From an uncultured Halomonas sp. (GTDB lineage: Bacteria; Pseudomonadota; Gammaproteobacteria; Pseudomonadales; Halomonadaceae): 39,064 nt of DNA. How positions within the stretch are numbered: position 1 is the stretch's first letter; the number at the start of each line of letters is the position of its first letter. The notes beneath the pieces are model-generated. The model had not been told where the DNA came from. It did no database searches and saw only the letters and a program-made list of their open reading frames with translations. The position numbers and the translations under genes were made by a program. This document shows, piece after piece, positions 24,422-32,397 of this stretch. The stretch is from contig NZ_CANLFS010000028.1 in the NCBI RefSeq assembly GCF_947490095.1, positions 1 through 39,064 on the forward strand, in the 5' to 3' direction.

Positions 24422-26707
24422 ATGCCGAGAGGATGGGCGCTTCCCCTGACCCTCGCCGTGCTGTCGGGGATCGGGCTGGGGGCCAATCCACCGCCGGCCC
24501 TCGCCGAGGGGCTGGGCCTGCTGCTGCTGGTCGCCCTGGCCATGCGCTGCCGGGCGGCGGTGGTGGGGGCGCTGCTGATCGCCTGGATGGCGGGTGCCGT
24601 GCTGATGGTAGAGGGCGGGCAGCTGGCGCCGGGGCTGGGGGGTGTCGATCTGATGCTCGAGGGGCGGCTGGACTCGGTGGCCGCCCAGGGGCGGCTGACG
24701 CGTCTCGTGGTGAGCGTTGAGCGTTGTCGTCCCCTCGACCCCGAGCGCCTGCCCTGTCGAACCCTGCGCCGGGTCAGGCTCAATGCCTATGCGCCACCCC
24801 CCATGGTGGCCGGTGAGCGTTGGCGGCTCACCGTCAGGCTGAGGCCGCCCGGCGGTCTCGTGAATCCCGGTACTTTCGACTATCGCGCCTGGCTCTGGCG
24901 TGAAGGCATTCAGGCCACCGGCTATGTGCGCGATGCGCCGCCACCCCGGCGCCTGGGGGTGGCCCCGGTGGATCCTCGGCGCTGGGCGCTGGCGCTGCTC
25001 GACGACCAGGACCTGCCGCCCCGCGCGGCTCGCTGGCTGGCGGCGCTGACCCTGGGCGCTAGCCAGCGGCTCACCGACGACGACTGGGCCCTGCTCAATG
25101 CCAGCGGTACCACCCACCTGATGGTGATTTCCGGGCTGCACGTTAGCCTGGTGGCGGCCGTCGTGCTGCTGCTGGGCCGCGGCCTGGCACGCCTGGCGAT
25201 GCCGACACGCTGGCGCCTGGCCGTATGGCCCTGGTGGCTGGCCGCGCTGGGGGCCGGGGGCTATGCGCTGCTGGCCGGGCTCGAACCGCCGGCCCTGCGC
25301 GCGCTGACCATGACTCTGGTGGGGCTCTGGGTATCCAGCGGCCGGCATGCACCGGGGCCCTGGCAGGGCTGGTGGCTGGCGCTCGCCCTGGTGCTCCTGC
25401 TCGACCCGCTCAGTGCCTGGCGGCCCGGGTTGTGGCTATCCTTCTCGGCGGTCGCCATGCTGATCCTTATCTGGCAGGGCAGGCCCCGGCCCCGAGGAGT
25501 GCGCGGCTGGCTATGGGGGCTGGTGCGCACTCAGCTACTGTTGGCCCCGGGAATGGCGGCCGCCGTCCTGCTGGCCTTCGACCGGCTGGCGCCGGCGGCG
25601 CCCCTGGTCAACCTGGTCGCCGTGCCGTTGGTGAGCGGCCTGCTGGTTCCCCTGGGACTGCTCGGCTGGCTGTTGGCGCCCTTGCCAGGCGCGATGGGGG
25701 CCTGCTGGTGGCTATTCGCGCGGCTGGCGGAGGGGTTGGCCGGGGGGCTGGAGGCCGTGGTCGCCTGGCTGCCGATCTGGCACCCCGAGCCCTCCCTGGC
25801 GCTGCCGGTGGCGCTTTCCCTGTTGGTCCTGGCGGCCCTGTGGGGGCTGCCCGGGCTGGACGGGCGCCTGCGAGTGACCGCCTCGCTGGTGCTGTGCCTG
25901 GTCCCGCTGCTGTGGCAGCCCCCTCGCGTGCCGCCGGGGGAGCTTAGGGTCCGAATCCATGACGTGGGCCAGGGCCAGCTGGTGGAGCTGCGTACCGCCG
26001 GCTATCGTCTGCTCTACGATACCGGGCCACGCTTCGGTTCGGGCTTCACCCCCCTGGAGACGCTGTGGCCGCCGGGGCAGGCCTTCGACATGGTCATCGT
26101 CAGTCATGCCGACGGTGATCATGCAGGAGGAGTGGCGGCCCTTGATGCCCGGCATCGCGTCGAACGCTATATCGGGCCATCGACGGTGCTGCCCGGTGAG
26201 AGGGGCGAGCCCTGTCGGGCCGGCCGACACTGGCGTCGCGATGGCGTCGACTTTCGCCTGTTATGGCCGCCCCGGACGATTCACGGACTGTCGGACAATG
26301 ACCGTTCCTGTGTCATGGAGGTCACGGCCGGCCGGCATCGTCTGCTGCTCAGCGGCGACCTGGGCAAGGATCATGAGCGGGAGTTGCTGAGCGAGATGCA
26401 GGGCGCCGTGAGCCTGCTGCTGGCCGGACACCATGGCAGCGCAACCAGCTCGGGGCCGGCGCTGGTCGCGGCGCTCGCGCCCCGTCACCTGGTCTATAGC
26501 GTGGGGCGCCACAACCCCTTCGGCCACCCGGCCCCCGAGGTGGTCAGGCGTTTTCGCCGTGCCGGGGCCTGCCAGTGGAGCACGGGCCTGGACGGTGCCC
26601 TGACGTTCCGTCTGGGCGGTGAGACACTGACCAGGCCTGCCGCCGCCGCCCGCACCGGTGTGCGGCCCGGTGTCGATTGCGGGCACCTTGCGTTAGAATC
26701 GCCCTGA
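24422..26707 (+). CDS. comEC: ComEC/Rec2 DNA-uptake channel protein
   Basis: A 761-residue inner-membrane protein that carries single-stranded DNA into the cytoplasm during natural transformation. The N-terminal DUF4131/OB-like region spans about 25-180. The Competence domain with many helices spans about 205-480 and starts with LTLGASQRLTDDDW and GTTHLMVISGLHVSL. A C-terminal metallo-beta-lactamase-like domain (about 515-735) carries HDVGQGQ, VSHADGDHAGG and LLAGHHGSATSS. All expected domains are present and uninterrupted, so the gene looks functional. It is divergent from DUF2062, and its 3' end runs close to msbA. Confidence 0.95.
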   Translation: MPRGWALPLTLAVLSGIGLGANPPPALAEGLGLLLLVALAMRCRAAVVGALLIAWMAGAVLMVEGGQLAPGLGGVDLMLEGRLDSVAAQGRLTRLVVSVERCRPLDPERLPCRTLRRVRLNAYAPPPMVAGERWRLTVRLRPPGGLVNPGTFDYRAWLWREGIQATGYVRDAPPPRRLGVAPVDPRRWALALLDDQDLPPRAARWLAALTLGASQRLTDDDWALLNASGTTHLMVISGLHVSLVAAVVLLLGRGLARLAMPTRWRLAVWPWWLAALGAGGYALLAGLEPPALRALTMTLVGLWVSSGRHAPGPWQGWWLALALVLLLDPLSAWRPGLWLSFSAVAMLILIWQGRPRPRGVRGWLWGLVRTQLLLAPGMAAAVLLAFDRLAPAAPLVNLVAVPLVSGLLVPLGLLGWLLAPLPGAMGACWWLFARLAEGLAGGLEAVVAWLPIWHPEPSLALPVALSLLVLAALWGLPGLDGRLRVTASLVLCLVPLLWQPPRVPPGELRVRIHDVGQGQLVELRTAGYRLLYDTGPRFGSGFTPLETLWPPGQAFDMVIVSHADGDHAGGVAALDARHRVERYIGPSTVLPGERGEPCRAGRHWRRDGVDFRLLWPPRTIHGLSDNDRSCVMEVTAGRHRLLLSGDLGKDHERELLSEMQGAVSLLLAGHHGSATSSGPALVAALAPRHLVYSVGRHNPFGHPAPEVVRRFRRAGACQWSTGLDGALTFRLGGETLTRPAAAARTGVRPGVDCGHLALESP

Positions 26708-26781
26708 ATGCCGTGGGACACCCGAGGCGGTTGGGGAGAAGGCCCACCGCACGATATTTCACCCAGACCAGCGGAGACGCC

Positions 26782-28554
26782 GTGATTCCCACCGGGACTT
26801 CCCAACAGGCGCCACAGCAATCGGGCCTGACGCTCTATCGCCGCCTGCTGCGCTATGTACGCCCCTACTGGGGCTCCTTCGCCCTGGCGATCTTCGGCTA
26901 TGTCATCTATGCCGGCTCCAGTACCGCCCTGGCAGAGATGATGAAGCGCTTGATCGATGGCATCCAGGAGCCCGACGCCGCCTTTCGGCTCTTTCTGCCG
27001 CTGTTCGTGGTGGGCATGTTTGCCGCCCGGGGCCTGGGGACCTTCCTCGGCACCTACTACATGAGCAATGTGGCGCGTAACGTCGTCCATGCGCTGCGCT
27101 GTGATGTCTTCAATCATATGCTGCATCTGCCGGGGCGCTTCTTCGATAATCACTCCAGCGGCCACCTGATCTCGCGGGTGACCTATCACGTCGAACAGGT
27201 CACCGGCGCGGCCACCAAGGCGGTGACCATCCTGCTCCGCGAGGGCCTGTTCGTGATCGGGCTGGTCATCTATCTGCTGTGGACCAACTGGATGCTGACG
27301 CTGCTGTTCCTGGCGGTGACGCCACTGATCGGCGGGGTAGTGAGCTATACCAGCAAGCGTTTTCGCCGCCTCTCGGGGCGTATTCAGGCCTCCATGGGCG
27401 ATGTTACCCATGTGGCCTCCGAGGCGCTCTCGGGCTACCGGGTGGTGCGCACCCATGGCGCCGAGGACTACGAGAAGGCACGCTTCGCCAGGGCGAGTGA
27501 CTACAATCGCCAGCAGAGCCTGAAGGAGGCGCTGACCAAGGCGGTCAGCACCCCGGTGATCCAGCTGCTGGTGGCCCTGGCCCTGGCGGTGCTGGTGTGG
27601 CTGGCCATGTCGCCGGCGCTGATGGCCGATATGAGCACCGGCGAGTTCGTGGCCTTCATTACCGCCGCCTCGCTGATGGCCAAGCCGGTTCGTCAGCTCA
27701 CCGAGGTCAACAGCGAGATCCAGAAGGGCCTGGCCGCCTCGTCGGAGCTTTTCGGCCTGCTCGAGGAGCCGCCCGAGGTCGACGAGGGAACCCACGTACC
27801 TGAGCGCCTCGCCGGTCGTGTCACGCTGAAGGAGGTGGCCTTTCGCTATGGCGAGGGCCAGCCCGAGGTGCTGAAGGGTATCGACCTCGAGGTGGCCGAG
27901 GGCGAGATGGTGGCGATCGTTGGCCGCTCGGGCAGCGGCAAGTCGACCCTGGTCGGCCTGCTGCCACGCTTCTATCGACCGAGCCGCGGGGAGGTATTGA
28001 TCGATGATGTCTCCCTGGATGCGTATCGCCTGGCGCCGCTGCGTCGTCAGATCGCGCTGGTGTCTCAGCAGGTGACGCTGTTCAACGCGAGCATCGCCGA
28101 CAACATCGCCTACGGCGTGGAAAATGCCGACCCGGCCGCCGTCGAGGCGGCCGCCCGTTCGGCCCATGCCCACGAATTTATCGAGCGCCTGCCCCAGGGG
28201 TATGCCACCGTGGTCGGCGACAACGGCGTGATGCTCTCCGGAGGGCAGCGCCAGCGGCTGGCCATCGCCCGGGCGATCTTCAAGGATGCACCGCTGCTGA
28301 TTCTCGACGAGGCCACCTCGGCGCTGGATACGGAGTCCGAACGCCATATCCAGGCCGCGCTGGAGGAGGTCTGCAAGGGGCGCACGACCCTGGTGATCGC
28401 CCACCGCCTCTCCACCATCGAGCGCGCCGACCGCATCCTGGTCATGGAACAGGGGGAGATCATCGAGCAGGGCAGTCATGCCGAATTGCTGGCGCGTGAC
28501 GGCGCCTATGCGGCCCTGCATCGCCTGCAGTTTCAGGAGGCCACACCGGCATGA
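26782..28554 (+). CDS. msbA: Lipid A export ATP-binding/permease MsbA
   Basis: A 590-residue homodimeric ABC exporter that flips core-lipid A across the inner membrane. Six helices fill the N-terminal half, with RSRV-like text (HSSGHLISRVTYHVEQVTGA) near 125-145. The ATPase domain has Walker A GRSGSGKST near 380, signature LSGGQRQR near 488, Walker B LLILDEATSALD and the switch His in IAHRLST. The start is GTG at 26782, with GGAG 6 nt upstream; the longer ATG frame to 26677 overlaps comEC and is unlike the family. A TAGAAT element at 26694-26699 may be its -10. The last codons lie in an 81-bp tandem repeat that separates it from lpxK. Confidence 0.95.
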   Translation: MIPTGTSQQAPQQSGLTLYRRLLRYVRPYWGSFALAIFGYVIYAGSSTALAEMMKRLIDGIQEPDAAFRLFLPLFVVGMFAARGLGTFLGTYYMSNVARNVVHALRCDVFNHMLHLPGRFFDNHSSGHLISRVTYHVEQVTGAATKAVTILLREGLFVIGLVIYLLWTNWMLTLLFLAVTPLIGGVVSYTSKRFRRLSGRIQASMGDVTHVASEALSGYRVVRTHGAEDYEKARFARASDYNRQQSLKEALTKAVSTPVIQLLVALALAVLVWLAMSPALMADMSTGEFVAFITAASLMAKPVRQLTEVNSEIQKGLAASSELFGLLEEPPEVDEGTHVPERLAGRVTLKEVAFRYGEGQPEVLKGIDLEVAEGEMVAIVGRSGSGKSTLVGLLPRFYRPSRGEVLIDDVSLDAYRLAPLRRQIALVSQQVTLFNASIADNIAYGVENADPAAVEAAARSAHAHEFIERLPQGYATVVGDNGVMLSGGQRQRLAIARAIFKDAPLLILDEATSALDTESERHIQAALEEVCKGRTTLVIAHRLSTIERADRILVMEQGEIIEQGSHAELLARDGAYAALHRLQFQEATPA

Positions 28555-28700
28555 AGCGCTTGGAAGAAAGGCGAGATGGCGGCTCTTGTGGCAGCCCTGC
28601 ATCGCCTGCCGTTTCAGGAGGCCACACCGGCATGAAGCGCTTGGAAGAAAGGCGAGATGGCGGCTCTTGTGGCAGCCCTGCATCGCCTGCCGTTTCAGGA
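28514..28700 (+). repeat. 81-bp tandem repeat at the msbA/lpxK junction
   Basis: Unit 1 is 28514-28594, unit 2 is 28595-28675 (80 of 81 identical; CTGCAG becomes CTGCCG) and a partial third unit is 28676-28700. Unit 1 begins in the msbA C-terminal codons and includes its stop. The length is a multiple of three, so reading frames are kept from unit to unit. It inserts about 160 bp between genes that would otherwise overlap as ATGA. Confidence 0.95.
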
Positions 28701-28715
28701 ACCCCCTCGGCATGA
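28551..28715 (+). CDS. Repeat-derived 54-residue micro-ORF between msbA and lpxK
   Basis: An ATG overlapping the msbA stop (ATGA at 28551-28554) opens 54 codons, and their TGA overlaps the lpxK start (ATGA at 28712-28715). The product is two near-identical 27-residue units beginning MKRLEERRDGGSCGSPASPA. A strong AGGAGG lies 9 nt before the ATG and recurs before the in-frame Met of unit 2. LpxK itself now has only AGGA. No homology is recognised and the protein may have no function. Reading it would nevertheless keep ribosomes coupled from msbA to lpxK. Expression is an inference. Confidence 0.5.
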   Translation: MKRLEERRDGGSCGSPASPAVSGGHTGMKRLEERRDGGSCGSPASPAVSGTPSA

Positions 28716-29722
28716 GCGGGCTTGGCGAGCGCTGGCTCACGGCGGCCTACCGGGGAGATCGCTGGTTGGTGCTGCTGAGGCCCCTGGAGGCGCTCTACCG
28801 CTGGGCGGTGCGGCGCCGTGTCGCCGCCTATGCCAGTGGCCGCAGGGTGGCCTGGCGAGCGCCGGTGCCGGTGATCGTGGTGGGTAATCTGACCCTGGGG
28901 GGCACCGGCAAGTCGCCGCTGGTGGCCTGGCTGGTGGAGCATCTGGCCGGGGCCGGCCGGCGTCCGGGCATCCTGTCCCGGGGGTATGGCGGCAAGGGAG
29001 CGGATCACCCGCTACTGGTGGCGCCGACGACGCCGGCGGCCGTCTGCGGAGACGAACCACGCATGCTGGCCGACCAGACCGGTGTGCCGGTGGTGGTGGA
29101 CCCCGACCGACCCCGCGGCGCCCGGCGCCTGCTCGAGAGTGGCTGTGACATTCTGGTCTGCGACGATGGGCTGCAGCACCTGCCCATGGCCCGCGACCTG
29201 GAGCTGGTGGTGGTGGATGGGGCACGGGGCTTCGGCAATGGCCGATGCCTGCCGGCGGGGCCGCTGCGAGACCCCCTATCGAGGCTGGAGAGCGTCGATG
29301 CCATGCTGGTCAATGGTGAGGCCCGGGTCCGGCTGCCCGCCGAGGCGAGGCAGATGACGCTGGTGCCGTCCGCCTGGCGGCGCCTCGCCGATGGCAAACG
29401 CTATCCCGCTGCCTCGCCCCCCTTTGCCGGGCCCGTCCATGCGGTGGCCGGTATCGGCCGGCCGGAGCGCTTCTTCGATACCTTGCGAGGGCTTGGCATC
29501 GAGGTGGTCCCCCATCCGTTCGGCGACCATCATGCCTTCCATGCCGAGGAACTGCGTTTCGATGATGGCCACCCGTTGGTGATGACCGCCAAGGATGCCG
29601 TCAAGTGCCGCGGCCTGGCGCCCGACGCTAGCTGGGTACTGGAAGTGGAGGCCTCGCCGGAGCCAGGATTTGTCGCCTGGCTCGATGGCCGGTTGGCCGA
29701 TATGGACGTGGCGGCCCGGTAG
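28712..29722 (+). CDS. lpxK: Tetraacyldisaccharide 4'-kinase
   Basis: A 336-residue peripheral inner-membrane kinase that adds the 4'-phosphate to the tetraacyldisaccharide lipid A precursor. The N-terminal amphipathic helix is followed by VPVIVVGNLTLGGTGKSPL near 52-70 (Walker A), SRGYGGKG near 88-95, GDEPRMLADQTG, ILVCDDGLQH near 148-157 (catalytic Asp pair) and FGDHHAFHAEEL and VMTAKDAVK near the C-terminus. The start at 28712 is preceded by CAGGAA at an acceptable distance. It is the next lipid A step gene after the MsbA exporter, and ycaR and kdsB follow. Confidence 0.94.
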   Translation: MSGLGERWLTAAYRGDRWLVLLRPLEALYRWAVRRRVAAYASGRRVAWRAPVPVIVVGNLTLGGTGKSPLVAWLVEHLAGAGRRPGILSRGYGGKGADHPLLVAPTTPAAVCGDEPRMLADQTGVPVVVDPDRPRGARRLLESGCDILVCDDGLQHLPMARDLELVVVDGARGFGNGRCLPAGPLRDPLSRLESVDAMLVNGEARVRLPAEARQMTLVPSAWRRLADGKRYPAASPPFAGPVHAVAGIGRPERFFDTLRGLGIEVVPHPFGDHHAFHAEELRFDDGHPLVMTAKDAVKCRGLAPDASWVLEVEASPEPGFVAWLDGRLADMDVAAR

Positions 29723-29787
29723 CCGGGGCAGAGAACATGAATTCGCGAGCCGAGCTGGTATCGGCTCTCCACCGGAAGTGAGGGTAT

Positions 29788-30000
29788 ATGATGGACAAGG
29801 AACTGCTGGCGCTACTGGTCTGCCCGCTGTGCAAGGGGAAACTCAAGTACCGTCGCGAGGCGAATGAGCTGCACTGCCTCTATGATGGCCTGGCCTATCC
29901 GGTGCGTGATGGCATTCCGGTGATGCTGGCCGAGGAGGCGCGACAACTCTCCGTGGACGAAAAGCTGCATGACTCGGCCGGGCGAGCGGGGGAGGCCTGA
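29788..30000 (+). CDS. ycaR: Trm112/UPF0434 family small protein (YcaR)
   Basis: A 70-residue protein of the UPF0434/Trm112 family: [16 protein letters not shown] near 6-21 and [20 protein letters not shown] near 27-46. CPLC contains two of the family cysteines. Bacterial members sit between lpxK and kdsB with no settled function. The start may be either of two adjacent ATGs (29788 or 29791), after GAGGG. Its stop overlaps the kdsB ATG (TGATG). Confidence 0.9.
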   Translation: MMDKELLALLVCPLCKGKLKYRREANELHCLYDGLAYPVRDGIPVMLAEEARQLSVDEKLHDSAGRAGEA

Positions 30001-30833
30001 TGGCACAGGACAAGGGCCAGGGTCCCCGGGAGTTTATCGCGGTCATCCCGGCGCGCTTTGCCTCATCGCGGCTGCCGGGTAAGCCGTTGGCGGAGATCGC
30101 CGGTGAGCCGATGCTGGCCCATGTCTGGCGGCGCGCCAGTCAGAGCCGCGCCGGCCGGGTGGTGGTGGCCACCGATGACCCACGCATCGCCCGGGCCATG
30201 GCGCCGCTGGGGGCCGAGGTGGTGATGACGCGGGAAGACCATCCTTCCGGTACCGACCGGCTGGCCGAGGTGGCCTCCCGGCTCGGGCTCGCTGATGATG
30301 CCGTGCTGGTCAATGTTCAGGGCGATGAGCCACTGATACCCCCGGCGCTGATCGACCAGGCCGCCGAGCGGCTGTTTGACGACTCGGGCGCCTCCATCGC
30401 GACCCTGGCCGAACCCATCACGGAGGCCGACTCGCTGTTCAACCCTAACGTGGTGAAGGTGGTGCGTGGGCTGGACGGTCGCGCGCTGTACTTCTCTCGG
30501 GCCCCCATCCCCTGGAATAGGGAGGCCGGGGACAGAGAGGCCTGGGACAGGGAGGCTCTCGCCACTCGCCCCGAGTCGCTGGACGGCGACGCCTGGCTGC
30601 GCCATATCGGCCTCTACGCCTATCGGGCGGCGTTTCTCTTTGAATACGGTCACTGGTCGCCGTCGCCCCTCGAGCGGCTCGAACAGCTCGAGCAGCTGCG
30701 GGCCCTGCATCATGGCCATGCCATCCAGGTGGCCCTGGCCCGTGAGTCGCATCCCGCCGGCGTCGATACCGAAGAGGACCTGGCCCGAGTGCGGGGCCTT
30801 CTGGAACAGGGATCCATGGGAGGAAACTCTTGA
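30000..30833 (+). CDS. kdsB: CMP-KDO synthetase (3-deoxy-manno-octulosonate cytidylyltransferase)
   Basis: A 277-residue enzyme that activates KDO with CTP for LPS inner-core synthesis. Seen are the nucleotide-binding start [19 protein letters not shown] near 12-30, [22 protein letters not shown] near 76-90, [12 protein letters not shown] near 101-112, [12 protein letters not shown] and HIGLYAYR near 200-207. It is longer than E. coli KdsB (about 248). The extra residues after PIPW include a [10 protein letters not shown] repeat, from 15-bp DNA units at 30519-30557. Coupled to ycaR and, by TGATG, to the phosphatase gene. Confidence 0.94.
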   Translation: MAQDKGQGPREFIAVIPARFASSRLPGKPLAEIAGEPMLAHVWRRASQSRAGRVVVATDDPRIARAMAPLGAEVVMTREDHPSGTDRLAEVASRLGLADDAVLVNVQGDEPLIPPALIDQAAERLFDDSGASIATLAEPITEADSLFNPNVVKVVRGLDGRALYFSRAPIPWNREAGDREAWDREALATRPESLDGDAWLRHIGLYAYRAAFLFEYGHWSPSPLERLEQLEQLRALHHGHAIQVALARESHPAGVDTEEDLARVRGLLEQGSMGGNS

Positions 30834-31309
30834 TGCGCGTGCTATTTGTCTGTCTGGGTAATATCTGTCGTTCGCCTACCGCCGAGGGTGTGTTTCGCCG
30901 CCGCCTCGAGGCACGGGGCCTGTCTCACCGCGTCGAGGTAGACTCCTGCGGCATCGCCTCCTGGCACCAGGGGAAGGCGCCGGATCCCCGCGCCGTGGAG
31001 GCCGCGGCGCAACGCGGCGTCGATCTTTCAACGCTGCGGGCCCGGCAGTTGAATGCCGAGGATTTCCATGCCTTCGATTTTCTGTTGGCCATGGACCATG
31101 ACAACCTGAGCGCCATGCGTGAGCAGGCACCCGAAGGCATGTCCGCCCATATGGGACTCTTCCTGGAGTTTGCCGGCTTGCCCGACAAGGCCGTGCCCGA
31201 CCCCTACTATGGGGGCGAGGAGGGCTTCGAGGAAGTGCTCGACCTGGTCGAGCGTGCCGCCGAGGGCCTGGTCGAGGAGATTGCCTCGCGCCGGGAAGCC
31301 TGCCGTTGA
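30833..31309 (+). CDS. Low-molecular-weight protein-tyrosine phosphatase
   Basis: A 158-residue cytoplasmic phosphatase. The P-loop CLGNICRS (C7 to S14) has the nucleophilic Cys and Arg, and the general-acid loop is VPDPYYGG near 122-129. Length is typical. In other bacteria such enzymes remove phosphate from tyrosine kinases controlling exopolysaccharide; the target here cannot be told. The start at 30833 follows GGAGGA and overlaps the kdsB stop. The gene position between kdsB and murB is conserved in pseudomonads as I remember it. Confidence 0.93.
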   Translation: MRVLFVCLGNICRSPTAEGVFRRRLEARGLSHRVEVDSCGIASWHQGKAPDPRAVEAAAQRGVDLSTLRARQLNAEDFHAFDFLLAMDHDNLSAMREQAPEGMSAHMGLFLEFAGLPDKAVPDPYYGGEEGFEEVLDLVERAAEGLVEEIASRREACR

Positions 31310-32319
31310 TACCGGCCATCAGCACCCAGCATGACCTGGGCCATGCCAACACCCTGGGGCTGCCCTGCGTGGCCGAGCGCTTTACCGCGCCGGAGAACCT
31401 GTCGGAACTCACCCAGGCGCTGGAAACGGCATATGCACGGGGTTGGCCGCTGACGCTACTGGGGGGAGGCAGTAACCTGATCCTGCCAGGCCGGCTGCCG
31501 GGCCTGGTGGTGCAGCCGGCCATGGCCGGCTGGTGGCTGGAAGACGGCGAGGGCGATTCGGTGCGAGTGCATGCCGAGGCCGGGATGAACTGGCATCGGC
31601 TGGTCATGGCCCTGGCCGCCCGGGGTCTCTGGGGCATCGAGAACCTGGCGCTGATTCCCGGCCACTGCGGCGCGGCGCCGATCCAGAATATCGGCGCCTA
31701 TGGAGTGGAATTGGCCGATGTGCTCGAGGCCGTGGAGGTGCTCCATCTAGCGGACGGCCGCGTGACGTGGCTCGACCGCGACGCCTGTGAGTTTGGCTAT
31801 CGTGACAGCGTCTTCAAGGGGGCGTTGTCGGGGCGGGTCGTCATCATGCGCCTGGTGTTGCGCTTGTCGCGCCATGCCCGGCCGCGCCTGGGCTACGGCG
31901 ATCTGTCGAATCGAGTGGGTGCGTGCGCCTCGCCGCTGGAGGTGGCCGAGGCCGTCTGTGCCGTTCGTCGTGAGAAGCTGCCCGACCCCTGCGACCTGGG
32001 CAATGCCGGCAGTTTTTTCAAGAACCCCCGGGTCGCGGCCGAGCAGGCCGAGCGGCTGCTGGCTCAATACCCCGGCATGCCGCACTTTCCCCAGCCGGAT
32101 GGCCGGGTCAAGCTCGCCGCGGGCTGGCTGATCGACCAGTGTGGCCTCAAAGGGTGGCGCGATGGCCACTTCGGCGTTCACGAGCGCCAGGCCCTGGTAC
32201 TGGTGCATTTTGGTGGAGGCAGCGCCGATGAGCTGCTCGACGTCGCCGCCCGCGTGGCCGCTCGGGTGAAGGAGCGCTTCGGTGTGGTGCTGGAGCGAGA
32301 GCCGCGCCTGCCCGGCTGA
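31306..32319 (+). CDS. murB: UDP-N-acetylenolpyruvoylglucosamine reductase
   Basis: A 337-residue FAD enzyme that reduces UDP-GlcNAc-enolpyruvate to UDP-MurNAc in peptidoglycan synthesis. Type I MurB features: HDLGHANTLGL at the N-terminus, LGGGSNLIL near 53-61 (FAD), IPGHCGAAPIQNIGAYGVE near 116-134, FGYRDSVFK near 160-168, LGNAGSFFKNP near 225-235 with the catalytic Ser, and EREPRL at the end with the catalytic Glu. The start is TTG at 31306, overlapping the phosphatase stop (TTGA); no ATG gives a complete N-terminus. Confidence 0.94.
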   Translation: MIPAISTQHDLGHANTLGLPCVAERFTAPENLSELTQALETAYARGWPLTLLGGGSNLILPGRLPGLVVQPAMAGWWLEDGEGDSVRVHAEAGMNWHRLVMALAARGLWGIENLALIPGHCGAAPIQNIGAYGVELADVLEAVEVLHLADGRVTWLDRDACEFGYRDSVFKGALSGRVVIMRLVLRLSRHARPRLGYGDLSNRVGACASPLEVAEAVCAVRREKLPDPCDLGNAGSFFKNPRVAAEQAERLLAQYPGMPHFPQPDGRVKLAAGWLIDQCGLKGWRDGHFGVHERQALVLVHFGGGSADELLDVAARVAARVKERFGVVLEREPRLPG

Positions 32320-32343
32320 CTCCGGACCCTTCCCGCTTAAACG

Positions 32344-32376
32344 ACAGCGCCCGCAGCCAAGGCTGCGGGCGCTGTT
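32344..32376 (+). terminator. Bidirectional terminator between murB and rne
   Basis: A 15-bp perfect complement, ACAGCGCCCGCAGCC (32344-32358) with GGCTGCGGGCGCTGT (32361-32375), lies between the converging murB and rne stops. T-runs are short on both strands (GTTCGT plus, CGTTTAAG minus). It probably ends both messages. Confidence 0.8.
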
Positions 32377-32397
32377 CGTCAGGCTCCACGAGAGGCG

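Noticed and set aside
23745..24491. A 248-codon minus-strand frame overlapping the DUF2062 gene
   Set aside because: It is Arg/Pro/Gly-rich with no hydrophobic segments, while the overlapping frame at 23765-24310 shows DUF2062 family blocks.
26494..28740. A 748-codon open frame on the minus strand
   Set aside because: Antisense to comEC and msbA, both with complete domain motifs. Composition is His/Gln/Gly-rich as expected of a shadow frame in high-GC DNA.
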